From positions 1,116,001-1,180,000 of the forward strand of contig JARGSG010000004.1 in assembly GCA_030374805.1 (NCBI GenBank): a DNA stretch of 64,000 nt, in the 5' to 3' direction. The DNA is from Gracilaria gracilis (Eukaryota; Rhodophyta; Florideophyceae; Gracilariales; Gracilariaceae). Under the pieces are notes generated by a model. It did no database searches, had not been told where the DNA came from, and saw nothing but the letters and a program-made list of their open reading frames with translations. How positions within the stretch are numbered: the first letter of the stretch is position 1; every line of letters starts with the position of its first letter. Shown here piece after piece: positions 42,251 to 54,539 of the stretch. A program made the translations under genes and the position numbers.

Positions 42251-44090
42251 ATGGTGACCGCCGCATCTTACCTACATCCAGTTGGTGGCTCTAGTACCAG
42301 CCTGTGGGCAGGCACCCGGAGCAGTAAAAGACGCGTCTCGGTTTCCTATGATGATCAGTTGGAAGAAATAACCCCAGTGCAGGACGCGCGCGCGTCGACG
42401 AACGCTGATACTGTTATGGTTGAAGGGACGCGGAGCCCCAAACGGGTTGATGTGTTTAGCATCAGCTCTGGCGATTTACCCATTGTGGATAAAAAGTTAG
42501 TTCGGTCCACCCCTGTAGTTTAGTGTCAAGCGTCCCAACCCATCCCTTGCGGTGATTATCTCAACGTTTCGGTGCCCGGTCCTTCGTTCGGACGTGGAAG
42601 CTGCATTACCAATTCTGGTATGCGCGGTGCTGCGCTGTATCATACCCGCATCGAAACAGATTTTTTTAGCTAGCTGCTTCAGTTTTCTTCGCAACAACCC
42701 CGAAGTTTTCACGAAGGAACCCAGGATCCGTATGGTCCGGAGCCAAAAATTGCTCGTGGCATTTTTTATTATGGTTTGTAGTCGTTCACCATGGCCGATT
42801 GGAACGTTTCCCAATATTGTACCTTCAGGATTGATCCAAAAATGGTTTTGCGAGCTAATCTGTACCGTTGGTATTGGCCGGTTGCTGTAGGAACCACTTC
42901 GCTATTCGGCGTTTTTCTAGGCCCACAATTCGATACCGGCTTAGATTCGTTATCCCTGGGATAGCGAGTGACTTTACTTGGTAACCCAGACACTCCACCG
43001 CAGGAATAAGAAATCCCAACCTCGTCAGAGTCTGTGCAGTGCTACGAGAGCCTTCAACAGCATAAAACAATTACCAATTTCATCCCCCGATGTATCCTAG
43101 TGACTTGGCGTACTTTCGCATTAAACCGGAGCCTCACTATAACTGACATCTGGTTGTCAAGATCGGTCAGTATAAATCCCTTCCACAAAGCTTCCATCCG
43201 GCTTCTCCACATCTGGGATGCTTCGGCAGGCGCTATAACACCATACATTGGACTAACCGTCACCAGTTGGTTGTAGATACCAACACAGAAGCTCCAATTC
43301 GCACTAGGAACAGTTTCAACGGCGTCATGCATGGGTTCCACAACGTAGAATACTTCTATCAAGCTAATAAGAAACGTACCTCCTGTTATGTAGCTCTCTC
43401 TTCATCGTCAGACACCTTGGGGTGCCTATGTCACTGAGCGTTCCAGGTCCACCAGTATTGATTTTCTCCGAGAGATATTTCACCCGTAACCACGATCATT
43501 ATCACCTTGTTTGGTCGATTTCCCTCGCGTAATGGACCGAGTTAGTGAGCATTCCAGCGCTGAAGGTTGCCTGTGACGGTATGGATTGGAATTGCCGCTC
43601 TCGTGAAGCTGAGATTTACAACGATGGTGTTCAACCTCCTGGAAGCATGTTTGTTATTCTCCCGAAGGTAATTCACGACATCAACCAGCTCCAAACAGGG
43701 TCCATTGTACCAGGTACGGACTACTCAGCTGAACAACTGGAGTCACTGCTTACCAAAATGGAGAGCTTTTTGTGGGGCAAAAAAAAAGGTTAGAAGTTTT
43801 GCATCTGGTGTCCTGGAAGGTTGAATCCTTCGTGGAGCAGCACTCTCCCAGGAACAAACTGATCAGGGACCTCCAGCGAGTCTCGCACCATTCCCAACCG
43901 TGTTTGAATCGCCAGGGGCTAACCCTGTGGTCACTTCTGCGCCTACTTCAGCTCCGGAAGGTAGCAATACACCTGCCTATATTGGTGTATCTACTGTTCT
44001 TCCCATAAAAAAGATTAATGGGCCACCGCAGGCTATTCTTGGGGGTGTCATGGCTGCGGATGCGGCTCCTTCTCCCTTGAAGGTGGATTC
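42251..44090 (+). pseudogene. Antisense module copy B, ORF1 (unknown protein, degenerate)
   Basis: A + strand frame from about 42251 gives a basic/acidic N-terminus (SSKRRVSVSYDDQLEE, then VMVEGTRSPKRVDVFSIS) to a stop near 42522. After frame changes there is an aromatic segment (RANLYRWYWPVAV near 42860, FGVFLGPQFD near 42900). The clearest stretch, 43545-43790, carries GSMFVILPKVIHDINQ and IVPGTDYSAEQLESLL, then LWG. A Pro/Ser/Ala-rich tail with ESPGANPVVTSAPTSAPEG follows (43900-44090). The order parallels the ORF at 61184-59324 minus, where SMP, MPGTD, LFG and ASPGHDSAVPVGSP occur in the same order. No known domain is recognised. It lies tail-to-tail with Gypsy-3 pol. Confidence 0.45.
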
Positions 44091-44109
44091 TTATGCCCTT
44101 TTCTGGTTT

Positions 44110-44545
44110 AATGGCGAGAATTTCGCCAGTCCTGTTGGAGAATTTCCGACGCGCTGGTCCAATTTCTGTGGTAGAAGCTCTTTCCTTTCTGGAGAATATG
44201 CTACCCCGTCACGCACAATACATGCAATCGTTTTCCCAAATTGGTGACTTCCGGAACCGGCTTCAGTTGGAGCCGTACCTGAAGGCTACCAACCAGGTAG
44301 CTGGCCTTGCGAAATTTATGGGCACGATGCCCACAAATATATTGGAGGAGCCCATATTTGGTGCTATCCTGAACCCCGGTGTTCTAGTCGTTACGGCAAT
44401 TACTCAGGTACAGCTCACCACAGAGTCATCGATTTCTTCGTCGGCTGCGCAAGCGACCACGCCACCTTCCATGGGTCCTGAAGTGCTTCCAGCGTTAGCG
44501 TGCCGACTTATACCCCCCGTGGGTCAAGGTAGCGCACCTAGCTAG
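44110..44545 (+). pseudogene. Antisense module copy B, ORF2 (unknown protein)
   Basis: An ATG near 44110 (MARISPVLLENFRRAGP) opens a frame that is clean to the stop at 44543-44545. It is mostly helical (ISVVEALSFLENMLPRH, LEPYLKATNQVAGLAKF), with hydrophobic strands (GVLVVTAITQVQL) and a Ser/Pro-rich tail. It is placed like the second ORF at 59250-58472 minus relative to its own ORF1, and shares weak similarity with it (a GPI/GPL helix and an LK..NQ segment). No family is recognised. It may be a C-terminal part of ORF1 rather than a separate protein. Confidence 0.35.
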
Positions 44546-44549
44546 GCTC

Positions 44550-45860
44550 CAGGCGAGACTACCGTCTTTCATCCTTGGCCTGGAGACCGTCAAAACTGCA
44601 CTCCGGGTCGGGAATCATCAGCTGAATGCTCGTCGGGGCCACACTTTGCTACCCACCCATCAGGTTGATTCCTCTTTCCACTTGGGTCTGCGTTTCAGCC
44701 AAGTTTCTCCTAGAACCCTATTAGTTTAGTCTTCTGAGTTATGCGTTTCTCTGTTAGGTTCCAGTTTCCATAGAGGTGCGGTGCGTGGCGAGAGAAAAAG
44801 CGCGTAAACAGCTCCCCTCTTTTCAACCAGCGTACCGAGATGGGTGAGAGTTAGTTTCTTTTTAAGTATGTTGGTTCCATTATCATCCATCTTGGTGTTT
44901 CCAGTATGGTTCACCTCGTTGATACGCTGATGTTACGAATCCTGTGGCGCAGCGAGTGGTTTCGCCCTCCGTTGAGGTCAGATGCTGCGCAGCGCTCCAG
45001 CGCGCGGGAGCCAGCACTGTACCGTGATGTTTCCGCATGTCCTCTTACCATGCATAAACGCACGTGCACTGGCCTACCTTGGAGGTTACTTACAAGGCGA
45101 ATGAAAATTTTGACCGCGACGGTACCACTCCATATGGTAGTGAAAACGCAGAAAACTCTTTTTCGGTCTGTATCTTGAGAACCAAGCGGTTTCAGACACT
45201 GAGAATGACCGATTTGAGAGCGCTTCACGGTCAAAATACTTAGATGTTTTGAGAATTTTGGTGCGCGTTCTCTGCCGCAATTGTATAAACCGAGTCTTTT
45301 CCTCCGCAGGGCGAGCCACATGCATGGCACGTAGACTTGTGCATTAAAAAAATCAACTATTTTTTTGAATTTCTCTACCATATGGGTTTGCGCGTGTGTG
45401 GCGTGCGCGTTAGCGCGTGGGTCGCACGTGTGCATCACGTATGTACAACGGCGCGTGTAGTTCAAACGCCACCACGTTCCATGTCCGTACCCCCTCGTGG
45501 CAGAATACTTCGTCCCTGTACCGCCTTCATGGTAAGCGCTCACTACCCACTTCGGTTTTCGTAGTCTTGTTGCACCTACCCTTTTCTTAAGGGACTGTAT
45601 CACCTATAAGGTTTACCCATCACCTGGCATGTTCTCCTCTTTGCGGTTCCAGTAGCTTACTCTGAGTGGTGTGGTATGGCTGAGGGCGGCTCGCCGGTAT
45701 CACCGTCGGCGCCCCAGCCATAATAGATTACTGTGTACTTCCGACATTTCTGGGTACAGCGGTGACCCACAAGGCGTTCCACTGGGAGCTCAGTATAGAC
45801 CTAAGGCGGTATGGCTTCACCAAAGACCTATTGACCCAGTGTAGCCGTTACCACTTTGGT
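44550..45860. other. Spacer between antisense module B and Gypsy-3 pol
   Basis: No supported gene. A 230-codon minus-strand frame (45603-44911) is Arg/Cys/His-rich and looks like chance. A region rich in GCGTGTGTG-type repeats lies at 45385-45460. Confidence 0.4.
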
Positions 45861-45866
45861 TACTTT

Positions 45867-46918
45867 TCAGTCGAAATTGTCTTTATACCGCTTCGGAGAT
45901 ACTGTGAATATGGTCTCAGCATGTTTGACAGAGAACTTGAACCTCACAAGGATACCCCGTTTAGGCTGTGACGGTTTCAGCGAACCGAAGGCTTCTTGTA
46001 CCCATGGGTCTCCTTCAAGAACCATACCTCGTGGGTGTCTTGACAATATTCGATCGACTGGTGTAGTCTGAATCGCTTGATGAACGTGAAGGTTATATGA
46101 AAACTTCAATGCCTGAACAAGCTCATCCCAACCAGTTTGGTGTTTTTCCGTATAGTGACGCAAACTATTTACCAGTGTTCGGTTAAAGCGCTCCACTTCC
46201 CTGTTCTTTTGCGGATTATAGGCAGTTCGGAAGTAGTGCTAAATACCAAACATGTCACACACAGCTTCGAAGAACTTAGAAGCTAAGTTTGAACCATTGT
46301 CAGTACGTGGATATATAGCAGTGAACCATAAGGGTAAATCGAATTGTTCAAGAACGCTACTGGGAGGGTCTTCGACTTCTTGTGCTTCATTCTTATTGCT
46401 CTTTTGAAATTTGAGAACCTGTCGGTGATTATGATGATGAACTGATATCCCTTTATGGTTTTTGGCGATGGACCTGGAAGATCTATTGGAACCAACTCAA
46501 AAAGACCCATAGCGAAGAATAGTTTGAAGTGTTTTCTATGCTACCGAAGACCTCCAGCGGTTTGTACGCACGACTCACACTGATTTACAAAGGTGTAGAT
46601 ACTATGAGCCTTATGGTGCTAATAATACCCCTGCCTCATTTTGTAATAAATTTTCGTATCTACAGGGTGTCCCAATAGCCTTGGGTAGGGTACAAGATAC
46701 AGCACCCAAGGGCCCAGCACCTTGAGTACTACCTTCTGAAAGGAACCATCGGTGGGATCTTGCCTGAAAATGAAACCATTCCGGTCGACGTCAAAGTTTG
46801 GGTCCTCCAAACCTACTTGGTCCATGAGAGAGCGGCAATAAACGTCGTTTTTCTGCTCTCTCAAGAATTGCCCACGGGTAATTGGCATGAAGTCTGTTTT
46901 CTCAAGGGCGAGTATCAC
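45867..46918 (-). pseudogene. Gypsy-3 integrase
   Basis: Three frames carry the N-terminal segment (46918-46619, with LVPYPRLLGHP and IYYKMRQGYY), the core start (46510-46283, FELVPIDLPGPSP then ITDRFSNFKRAI, first Asp) and the core end (46196-45867, MERFNRTLVNSLRHYTEKH with the catalytic Glu, then WDELVQALKFSYNLHVHQ and ILSRHPRGMV). The second Asp block (T-D-N-G) falls in the broken part near 46270. Confidence 0.85.
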
Positions 46919-47229
46919 TCGAGCGATGGACTCGGTAAACCACGTATTCTCTTCGGGTAAGGTCCAGTAACCTTCTACGGCATTCGCATCACCACCTCGA
47001 TGTGTAGAGACGATAGACCATGGGATATCATCTTCTACCGGCTTGGTGTCAAGACCATCTGTGTTAATGCAAGAAATCGCGTCAGCGGCGTTGTGCTTTA
47101 TACCTGGACGGTACTGTACATCGAACTCAAACTCTGAAAGTCGTTACCGCCATTCGGCAAGTCTGCCTGATGCATAGGCGGGACCCAGTACCCACCGCAT
47201 GGCATCATGATTTGTTCAAAAGCTGAACC

Positions 47230-47490
47230 GTTCACCAGAAATGTAGGGATGGAGCATCAGCATGCCCCATACAACTACCGGACATTCCTTCTTTGGTTAT
47301 TGTATAGTTTTTCTCTTCGGCATGCAGAGCACGGATCCACTGCCCTAAAGGTAGTTTGTCGCCTTTCTCTTGCTCCTGCATGCGAAACCCACCTATCTGG
47401 ACATCCAAGGCGTCGTTGTTCAGTGTGAAATGTAGACAAGATTTGGGTAATGTCCAGATGGGAGGTGTCAAGAGTGCATGTTTTAGCATC
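47230..47490 (-). pseudogene. Gypsy-3 RNase H fragment
   Basis: An 85-codon frame contains LHFTLNNDALDVQIGG, in which the usual (T)DAS.. first catalytic Asp sits in NDALD, and KLPLGQWIRALHAEEKNYT, matching the (S)R-x-L-x-x-x-E-x-x-Y-x-x-x-E-(R/K) segment. The C-terminal half is frame-broken. Confidence 0.7.
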
Positions 47491-47689
47491 TCAAACGCGT
47501 CCGTCTCCTCATTGGTAAGAAATTAAAACCTTGTAGGTTGGCCTTTCAGCAGCTTTCTGTTGAGGGGAGCCGCTATCTTGGCAAATCCCTTGATATACCA
47601 GCGGTACACGTTGCACAAACCTCTAAAGGATCAGATTTCTGTTTGGGACGTGGGTGGCTTCGCTTCCTGCATGGCTGGGATATTCCACG

Positions 47690-48581
47690 CTCTAAGTTTT
47701 AACCTTCCAAAAAGTTGATAATATGACGGAAGAACTCTGCCTCTTTGGTGAAGAATTCGCACTTGCGGAGCCTCAACGTTATTCCCGATTCCCTCAAAAG
47801 GTTTGGAACCTCCCTACCATGGTGGTAGTGTTTCTCTACCGTTCTGGAATATATGATTACCTCATTGATGTACACTAGAGCGGTTCTCCACTTTAGCTTC
47901 AAATGGATTATGTAATGCCCTTTGAAAGGTAGCCGGCGCATTCCGCAAACCAAAAGGCATTTGTTTGAAGCGCAGCAACCCAGCGTGGCAGGTAAACGTA
48001 GTTTTGTCCTTGTCTTCTTCTCGGATAGGTACCTGCCAGTAACCAAAATTGGCGCCCAGCGTAGTAAAGATCTTGGCGTTGCCCAACGAATCGATGCAAT
48101 AATGCATTCTAGGTATTGGGTACAAATTCCTGATGGTCATGCGATCCAGTCTTCTGTAGTACACACAGAACGGCATACGGGTATCATTCTTCTTTGTGAC
48201 CCGAACCACAGGGCTGGACTAGTCCGCATTTGCTGGTTATATGAAACCTTCACGAAGCATTCGCTTCACCTCACTGAGCTCAACCTCACGGGCTTTTGGT
48301 CGTACTTTGTATGGCTGTTGATAGATGGGCTTCCAGCCAGGCACCATATCAATACGGTGCTCTGTACCCTCTATTATGCGTAACCTGCCTGACCGCATGG
48401 GTTTAAATTCTTCTAAGAGACTGAGGATGAGGTATCGGAGAGCCTGATTCTCCTCACCGAACTGGAATGTCTCTCCGCAATTCCTCATTAGTTTCAGTTT
48501 TATTGTACTTTTATGATCTGCAAACGTAAAGGTATCGGCAATCTTCTGTTCCATTTTGGTGTTTATCGATAACGGGAGCAT
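47690..48581 (-). pseudogene. Gypsy-3 reverse transcriptase
   Basis: The frame 48581-48237 carries the entry segment with IYQQPYKVRPKAREVE and LSEVKRMLREGFI. The frame 48209-47862 carries FCVYYRRLD, YPIPRMHYCIDSLG, FTTLGANFGYWQVPI, DKTTFTCHAGLLRFKQMPFG and NAPATFQRAL. The next frame holds the catalytic site at about 47862-47873, where Y-x-D-D has become Y-I-N-E, then a KCEFF block. Two frame changes and the lost aspartates make it inactive. Confidence 0.9.
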
Positions 48582-48739
48582 ATATGCGGGATATGGGGCA
48601 TCGATTCCTCCCCCTTTCTTAGAGGTGGGAACCTCGCCCTAACTATTATGTGAGACCGTGAAACCCTCTTGTGGTGCCGGCAATGCAATCCCAGTAGTGA
48701 TGTTCTTGAGTACCAGAACACTATGATTGCTCAATTTAC

Positions 48740-49255
48740 TCAAATACACCTTGACTTTTGGTTAGGGATGTTGTCATTAATCCCGTTTTCCATCAAAGCA
48801 AGGCGTCTCAATGCTAATATAGGATGGTTCTGTATCAGTAACAATTTTGGTACTATACATGAGACATTCAATATCATTTCGGTCAAAACCGGAATTGGAC
48901 CCAATTTGGTGAACCGTATCTTGTTTGAAACCGTCTCAGTGAAGATATTGGACCTCGGATTCTGACGCGAACCATCTTTTGTCCACGTATTACCCAGCAT
49001 GGCAATACGACCAACTTTGGGAAGAGCGACCGTTCGGGACCCTGGCAAAATTGTCTTGATATGTCTGTCAATAAAGTTGGTGCCGGGGATATAGTCGGTC
49101 GCTAGACGATCCACCACAAAGAAATTGAGCTTCACCTTCAAGGTTCCAAGTTGTACCACGGTGTTCAACCTTCCCCTGAGGTGCAGTGGGCGCTCGTTGG
49201 CGTCCAACAATGGGTTGATCATCCGGAAGAGCTCGAACATTTCGTCTAACTGCAT
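48740..49255 (-). pseudogene. Gypsy-3 protease C-terminal half
   Basis: A 171-codon open frame contains VKLNFFVVDRLATDYIPGTNF then IDRHIKTILPG, the (I/L)(L/P)GT-x-F-I-D-R-H signature that follows the flap in these gypsy proteases; Gypsy-2 has LLGTSFIDRH. The D-T/S-G active site should lie just upstream (right of 49255) and is not recognisable. The rest of the frame (TKLGPIPVLTEM) leads towards the RT. Confidence 0.7.
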
Positions 49256-50299
49256 CGGGTATGACTCGAGCGTTTAAAATGTTCAAGCCGGCGCCGGTAT
49301 CAAGTACACACGCAAGAGAAACCTTTAGGTAATTGGGAAAGCTTACTGAAGCATTTCATTTACAGTTATTGTACTTCATGAGACACAACACATCGGATAC
49401 CTCTGGCTCTTCTTTTTCCATCTTTAAGGTTTTTCATTCCGGTATAGAAGGGTCTGCCAACTCACAGTTAGGGGTGGCCCCTACGCTAACAATTCAGTGT
49501 TTTCTTGCTTTTCCGGAGCGAGACTGTCCTTTTCTGAGATTGATGTTTCCCAGACGAGATGAACATCAGATGGTGATGGTGGAGGCTGTACCCTCTTACC
49601 AGATCCATATAGGTTACGATTCTTCTGCTGCTTGGCACTGATTAGATGTTCTCGCCCCCTGGTGGGGTTTTGTCACATCGGTTCGCCAGATGGTCTGGCG
49701 ATAAAAAAAAGCGAGCAGACTAAGTCAAATGTATGGTAATCACGCATTGCCATAGAGGTTGGCCTAGCAACCGGATTTGTGGATTCTGTGGCATATGAAG
49801 ATGCCTGAAAACCACCCGTTGAGTTTTGTTGAATGCTCGCCGCATTTGGTGGCAACTTTACCGATGCCGAAGGTACTGTCTACGACCAATTACCAATAGA
49901 GGTGGCTTGTGACTGAGTCTGCGTCGCAGTTACGAGATGACCCACCATCCTTGTTGGTACGCGTATGAGCGAATCACCAGATGTGGTAGTGCTTTCTTCT
50001 AGCTCCAACACTGAACTTTTCGGTTTTTCATTTGAGGTGTGGGGCGCTGACCGGTGTTTTCCATGACGGAGAGTATCGCCGAGCCGTTGGGCAAAACGGG
50101 CAAGTCAGTTATAATCCCCATCACGTTTGTTCGCCAGGTAGTTGCGTACCTGCCAACGGATCGCTTTGTGGGCATTTTTGGCAAAGAGCGACTTAAACCT
50201 ACTAGTGATAAAGGCATTACCGCATCGGGTGGCGAGACTCCATACGCCCAACGAGAATTCTATTTCGATTTTGCTAGAGCGCTAGCGATATGCCTGCAC

Positions 50300-50600
50300 C
50301 TCAACGTAACCTTCTTGGACAACCTCATCTAGCGTAAGTTTCCAGCATAAAATTAATCACTTCTGGGTACGTCTCTAGCATCTCTGTTCCCTCTTCAACA
50401 ACCGCCAGGATATTTACGCGGAGCTTGCCTTTAAGCAGGCGGTAAGCTTAAACTTTAACGTAAAAATGGAATAACCTCATTGCGGCTCCTTCGGAAAACC
50501 CATTTTGGTCACATGCAATCTTGAACTTCTGTAGAAACTCAATTACTGAAGGACAACGCGTTTTTGCGCAGTTCACCGCGGGTGCGATTCATATGAATCA
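50300..50600 (-). pseudogene. Gypsy-3 gag fragment
   Basis: The minus-strand frame carries IEFLQKFKIACDQNGFSEG, GKLRVNILAVVEEG, then YPEVINFMLETYA, with stops after VKV and after YAR. The last block aligns with YPDVVNYLLEVYATDD in the Gypsy-2 gag near 52530. Downstream towards 49300 is Gln/Ser/Thr-rich and frame-broken; no zinc knuckle is clear. Confidence 0.6.
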
Positions 50601-50644
50601 TTTCGAGCTACATCTCAGGGAAGGGAATCATGAATAAGTTGTTA

Positions 50645-51380
50645 ACCCATAGTTGATGGTAGGAGGGCGCCAATTGGTATTGGTTATGAGTGCAGTGGCA
50701 GTAAGTATGGTAATACATGTGTACGTGTGCACGCTGCCCTTCTTAGGGATACGTTAGATTATTTCTATTTATCTATTTATTTAGTTACTACGCTACTGTA
50801 CAGGTTTGTCGGCCAATACTAATTAGGTGTGTGTGAGCTCGGGCAATCCCGGTCAAGTAAGTAAACACGAACAAGCGAGTGTTCGGCTCTGACTCAGGAA
50901 CCGCTGGTGCACGATATCTTCCTTGCGGAGAGTTGCCTCCTCGAGTAGGGCTATTCATCCACCTCCTGAAGCCAGCAGCACGACCCGACGCCAAATGAGT
51001 GTGCGTTACCAGTGTGTCTGTACTGTTTTTTGTCGCTGTTTAACAGGTGACACGCAATGGCACTACCATTGTTGCCTGTATGCCCTCCCCCCATTTTCCT
51101 TGCCTGGTCTGGCATCCTGCGTCCCACGATACCACTCTAGGGAGGACCGCCCGCCTTGAGTGACGTCATCGATTCACCCTCTGGTATAGTCCTGCAACTC
51201 CGACTTCTCGGCTCCTTGTCACCCTCGCCTCGCTCGTCCAGAAGGGGGTCCCGGCCTTACACCCTGTTTGCGCAACCATCCTTCGGGGCGCTCTTTTTGC
51301 TCAGCTACCCCATCTGGGAGGAAGATACCGAACGTCTTTTTGTATTTTTTTCGTTTGGTTTTGCACTACAATTACCGCAA
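50645..51380. other. 0.7-kb region between two head-to-head gypsy elements
   Basis: Both 5' LTRs and leaders of Gypsy-3 (minus) and Gypsy-2 (plus) must lie here or have been lost. A TGACGTCA site at 51161-51168 is followed by CTGGTATAG near 51181 and CCTCGCTCGTCC near 51228. This parallels the TGACGTCA / CTGGTATATAA / CCTCGCTCTTCC order in R1 copy 1 (264, 300, 320), so part of it is probably an LTR promoter on the + strand. Confidence 0.4.
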
Positions 51381-51431
51381 TGAGATCATCACCTGTGACG
51401 GAGAAATGCTCATGAAAGAATCCTACCACCT

Positions 51432-53510
51432 GTGGACAATCCGGAGCAAATACTTCGTCAGTCCACACCAACCACTTTCGGAACCGTCTTGAGGCTGTGC
51501 GCCAGCACGCCTCTCGCATGGCCGCCCTTCAGACGCCACAAGCCCCGGGGGATGTACCGCCCGTACCCCTCCTCGGACGCCCCCAACGCCCAATCGACAG
51601 CGGTGCTCAACCGCTTCCGCTTGTGGAATAAATGGTAACCCTTGAGGTCGAACGACGCATCCTTGCACGGGTTAGCGCCCAGGTGGAGGGCTTGCTGGAT
51701 ACTCTTACCCAGTGAGGTGCTTCGAAAATGACCGTTTCCAAAGCTCTGGACAGCACTTTCGCCACCACTGTTCACACTGAGGTGTGGCGCTGTCTTCAGC
51801 TCACCCAATATGTGTTTGAGCAATTTTTTAATCGCCAACCGTTCATTTTGGTGTTGCAGCCGCCCACTATCCCTGCATAACACGAAGCAGATTCACGACC
51901 CGGCAGGGACCCCAACGTTGATAGACCCGATCTGGGCAATCCCCCGGGGAAGCAGAAGAGTACCGGTCACGATTTCCGAAAGGGTCGTGACAATGAGGGA
52001 ATAGGAAAGTCCGCAGACTGACGTCGGAACCGGAGGAAGTTATCTCGCAATGGCCGTGGTTTTTCCGACTCGGACGACTCACATTCTGGTTCATACGAAG
52101 ACCAGAACTGGAGCGATTCCGAAAACTCTGAACCCGAAGTGGACACATCGCACTTACACTGCATACTACCAAAAACCGGGGGATTTATGGAAGTGTTAAA
52201 CTTTGAGCACTATCGCCTCAATAATCGAAGTTCGCGTTACAACTTAACGGTAGCTTGCGCTGTTGCCGAGCATGATAAACGTATGCAGTTGCAAATCACC
52301 TTGAATTTCTCGGGTCAGGACCCCATATTGATCCTACTTTTTCTGGGTTTCTGGCGGCGTTGAAGAGCGCGTGAAACCAGAATGATGTTCTGACGGCACA
52401 GCACTCTGGGTTTTCAAGTTCTTCGTGAACCCACCTTCTAGGGATAAAATCACCGCAAAGATCACCCGCGAATCTGGAGTGGTGAGCACTAGGAGTTCGG
52501 AACTCTTCGCTTCCTACCCAGATGTAGTCAACTACCTACTTGAGGTTTATGCAACGGACGACATCCAATCGGAGGCTGATCACGATATAATTACACACCG
52601 CCAGAGCTCAGCTGTTGCGGAACGCGAATTTGCTGACCAATTGTGGATTTAGAACCTCCGATGTGGTAATATTTTCCCGGATGCACGCTTGAAAGCCCTC
52701 TTGGTCGAGTGATTGTTACTCGCAATTAGAGCTAGTGCGCGTTGTTACTCCTCCACGCATCCCAAAGTGGTTTTCTGCCAACTTCTCGGCTACGCTTAAG
52801 GGCTTGGTGATAGTCACCGGGGTGTTAAGAAGTACTACAAAACACTGCAAGCGGCGAAGAGCAGCAAACCTAGTCGGGCCTCACTCAGTGTGTTTTCTGA
52901 CTCCAAAGAACCAAACTGGGGTGTGCGCTTTGAAGATGAGAGCGCTTTAGCACTGGCTGTCTAACCAGCGCCCCCTTCGTTCCCTTCAATTCCCTCCACG
53001 AGCGCGTCGACACCATCAACGATACAACCCCCTCGGGATCCTCGCTATCAACAGAAACCCCCACGGGAGGCTCAAACGGCACAACAAATGCTTTCTTCGT
53101 ATCGAACGGAACCAAACTCGTTTAACAAGGTGACGCAATGTTGCATTTGTCTATCCACCTCACGCCTATGCTGAGAATGGCTCCCACCCGAGTACCGGAA
53201 CTCCTTGTTGCAGCGTCGCGAAGCAAACTTTCACCAGCGCGTTTCTGAAGGATACTACAATCCCAACCCATGGGGCAACCAGCGGTCCAATTTGGGTGGT
53301 TAGCAGCAGCTCCAACGGGCCACGCCAAGGAGCTCAACTGCCCAGCCGAGAACCATCCCTCAAGAACGCGTTTATGCGCCCTCGCAGCGTCTTCAGCAGG
53401 CTTCCCAGGTCCTCACCTTTGAAGACCCCCAAACAGGAGGAAATACACCTGAGAACACGCAGGGGAACGAAACGGAGGAATCGTAGAGGCCATGTCTTTT
53501 GAAGAGGTCC
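51432..53510 (+). pseudogene. Gypsy-2 gag (degenerate)
   Basis: Several frames carry Gag-like segments: VTLEVERRILARVSAQVEGL near 51640, the capsid-like 52425-52652 with SYPDVVNYLLEVYATDD, then SSAVAEREFADQLW, and a Pro/Gln/Arg-rich nucleocapsid part near 53200-53500. No CCHC knuckle was found; CCICLS near 53135 is the only Cys pair. It is interrupted throughout. Confidence 0.65.
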
Positions 53511-53631
53511 GAGCCTCACTCCATGGGTTCTATCGTAGTCTAACTCGCAGAAAGATCCTTCGGGAGCCCAATCCGATAATTCTCCGACTAATTCGGCGCC
53601 CAGTAACACCGACCTCGGTGACGTTGTCTTC

Positions 53632-54015
53632 ATGACTTGGGAGAATATTCAAGTCCAGTTGGAAACTGGACTCACACCTCGTACCACAAAAAATCTCCCG
53701 GTCATACTAGATACTGGCGCTGGACCTTATATAATCCATGCCAAGAACTTTCCCGAGGGATACGAACGTAATCTGAACAACCGCAAGATCATTCGGGTAC
53801 TCAATGCTTCTAACGATCACATGCCCATCGTGAAAAACATCATCCTTCGTACCTGTCTCGAAAATCCAGTCCAGCGCGTCCCGTTCCTGGTGGCTCCCAA
53901 CCGAGCCACTGATGCCCTTTTGGGGACCTCCTTCATCGATCGTCATGTACGCTCTATCTACCCTCCGCAAACGCAAGGTGGCTTTCTATGGGTCGCCACT
54001 ACTGGCGATGGTTAG
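53632..54015 (+). pseudogene. Gypsy-2 aspartic protease, active-site triad present
   Basis: A 127-codon clean frame includes LPVILDTGAGPYII with the catalytic D-T-G at 53710-53718, then VPFLVAPNRATDALLGTSF and IDRHVRSI. This is a complete-looking retropepsin fold region. The next frame (53912-54499) overlaps it by ~100 bp and continues the Pol linker (acidic, KEEKEDGKPKDGLPLQ). Confidence 0.8.
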
Positions 54016-54539
54016 CGCTTTCCATGGCCCAGCTCGGGAAAAAAATGTCGACCATCTCCCTCAAACAGCGCTCTCCAACAGGATTCAACTTGCTCAAAAG
54101 ATGTGCATACCACCCATCTCCCAACCGGAAGCTTTCGTTAAATGTGAAACCTCGGGACTGGCGTTCTTGCAGAACCACTCCAAGACGGTATCACGCGACC
54201 TTTGGCTCATGGCAAACAAAATCATGAACATCTCGCCACGTCGTCCCTTCCGGGTATTAATCAGCAACTTCTCGCACAAAGAAGTTCGCATGCCCAAGAA
54301 TATGGTCATAGGCCTCGCTTTACCTGCCCCACGGGCGCTCATTGTCCTACGCGACCAGCTTGGAGAGCTCGATCCTAAAGAAGAAAAGGAAGATGGAAAA
54401 CCCAAGGATGGGCTACCATTACAGAGAGACGATATTTCGGAAACGGATTGGCGAGAAACGATCCACATTGGCGAAGACTTCAACACTTACCGAGATTGAA
54501 TCTTGAACCTTCTACAAGAATTCGAGAACAAGTAGCCTG

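Larger units (their letters stand above)
45867..50640 (-). mobile_element. Gypsy-3: degenerate Ty3/gypsy retrotransposon (minus)
   Basis: From right to left on the minus strand come gag (about 50580-50300), protease (49255-48740), RT (48581-47690), RNase H (about 47490-47230) and integrase (46918-45867), the Ty3/gypsy order. All parts carry stops and frameshifts. LTRs were not delimited. R1 copy 2 at 41182-41800 is a candidate 3' LTR if the antisense module belongs to the element. Gag shares YP(E/D)VxNxxLExYA with Gypsy-2, and the proteases share (T/N)FIDRH. The two are distant relatives lying head to head. Confidence 0.85.

Noticed and set aside
42497-43362. Minus-strand frames resembling parts of module A ORF1
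   Set aside because: The plus-strand reading of the same region gives a better ordered match and agrees with the orientation of 43545-44545. The minus frames are probably shadows.
44911-45603. 230-codon minus-strand open frame
   Set aside because: Arg/Cys/His-rich, overlaps GCGTGTG-type repeats, and has no family motif or conserved neighbour. Likely a chance opening.
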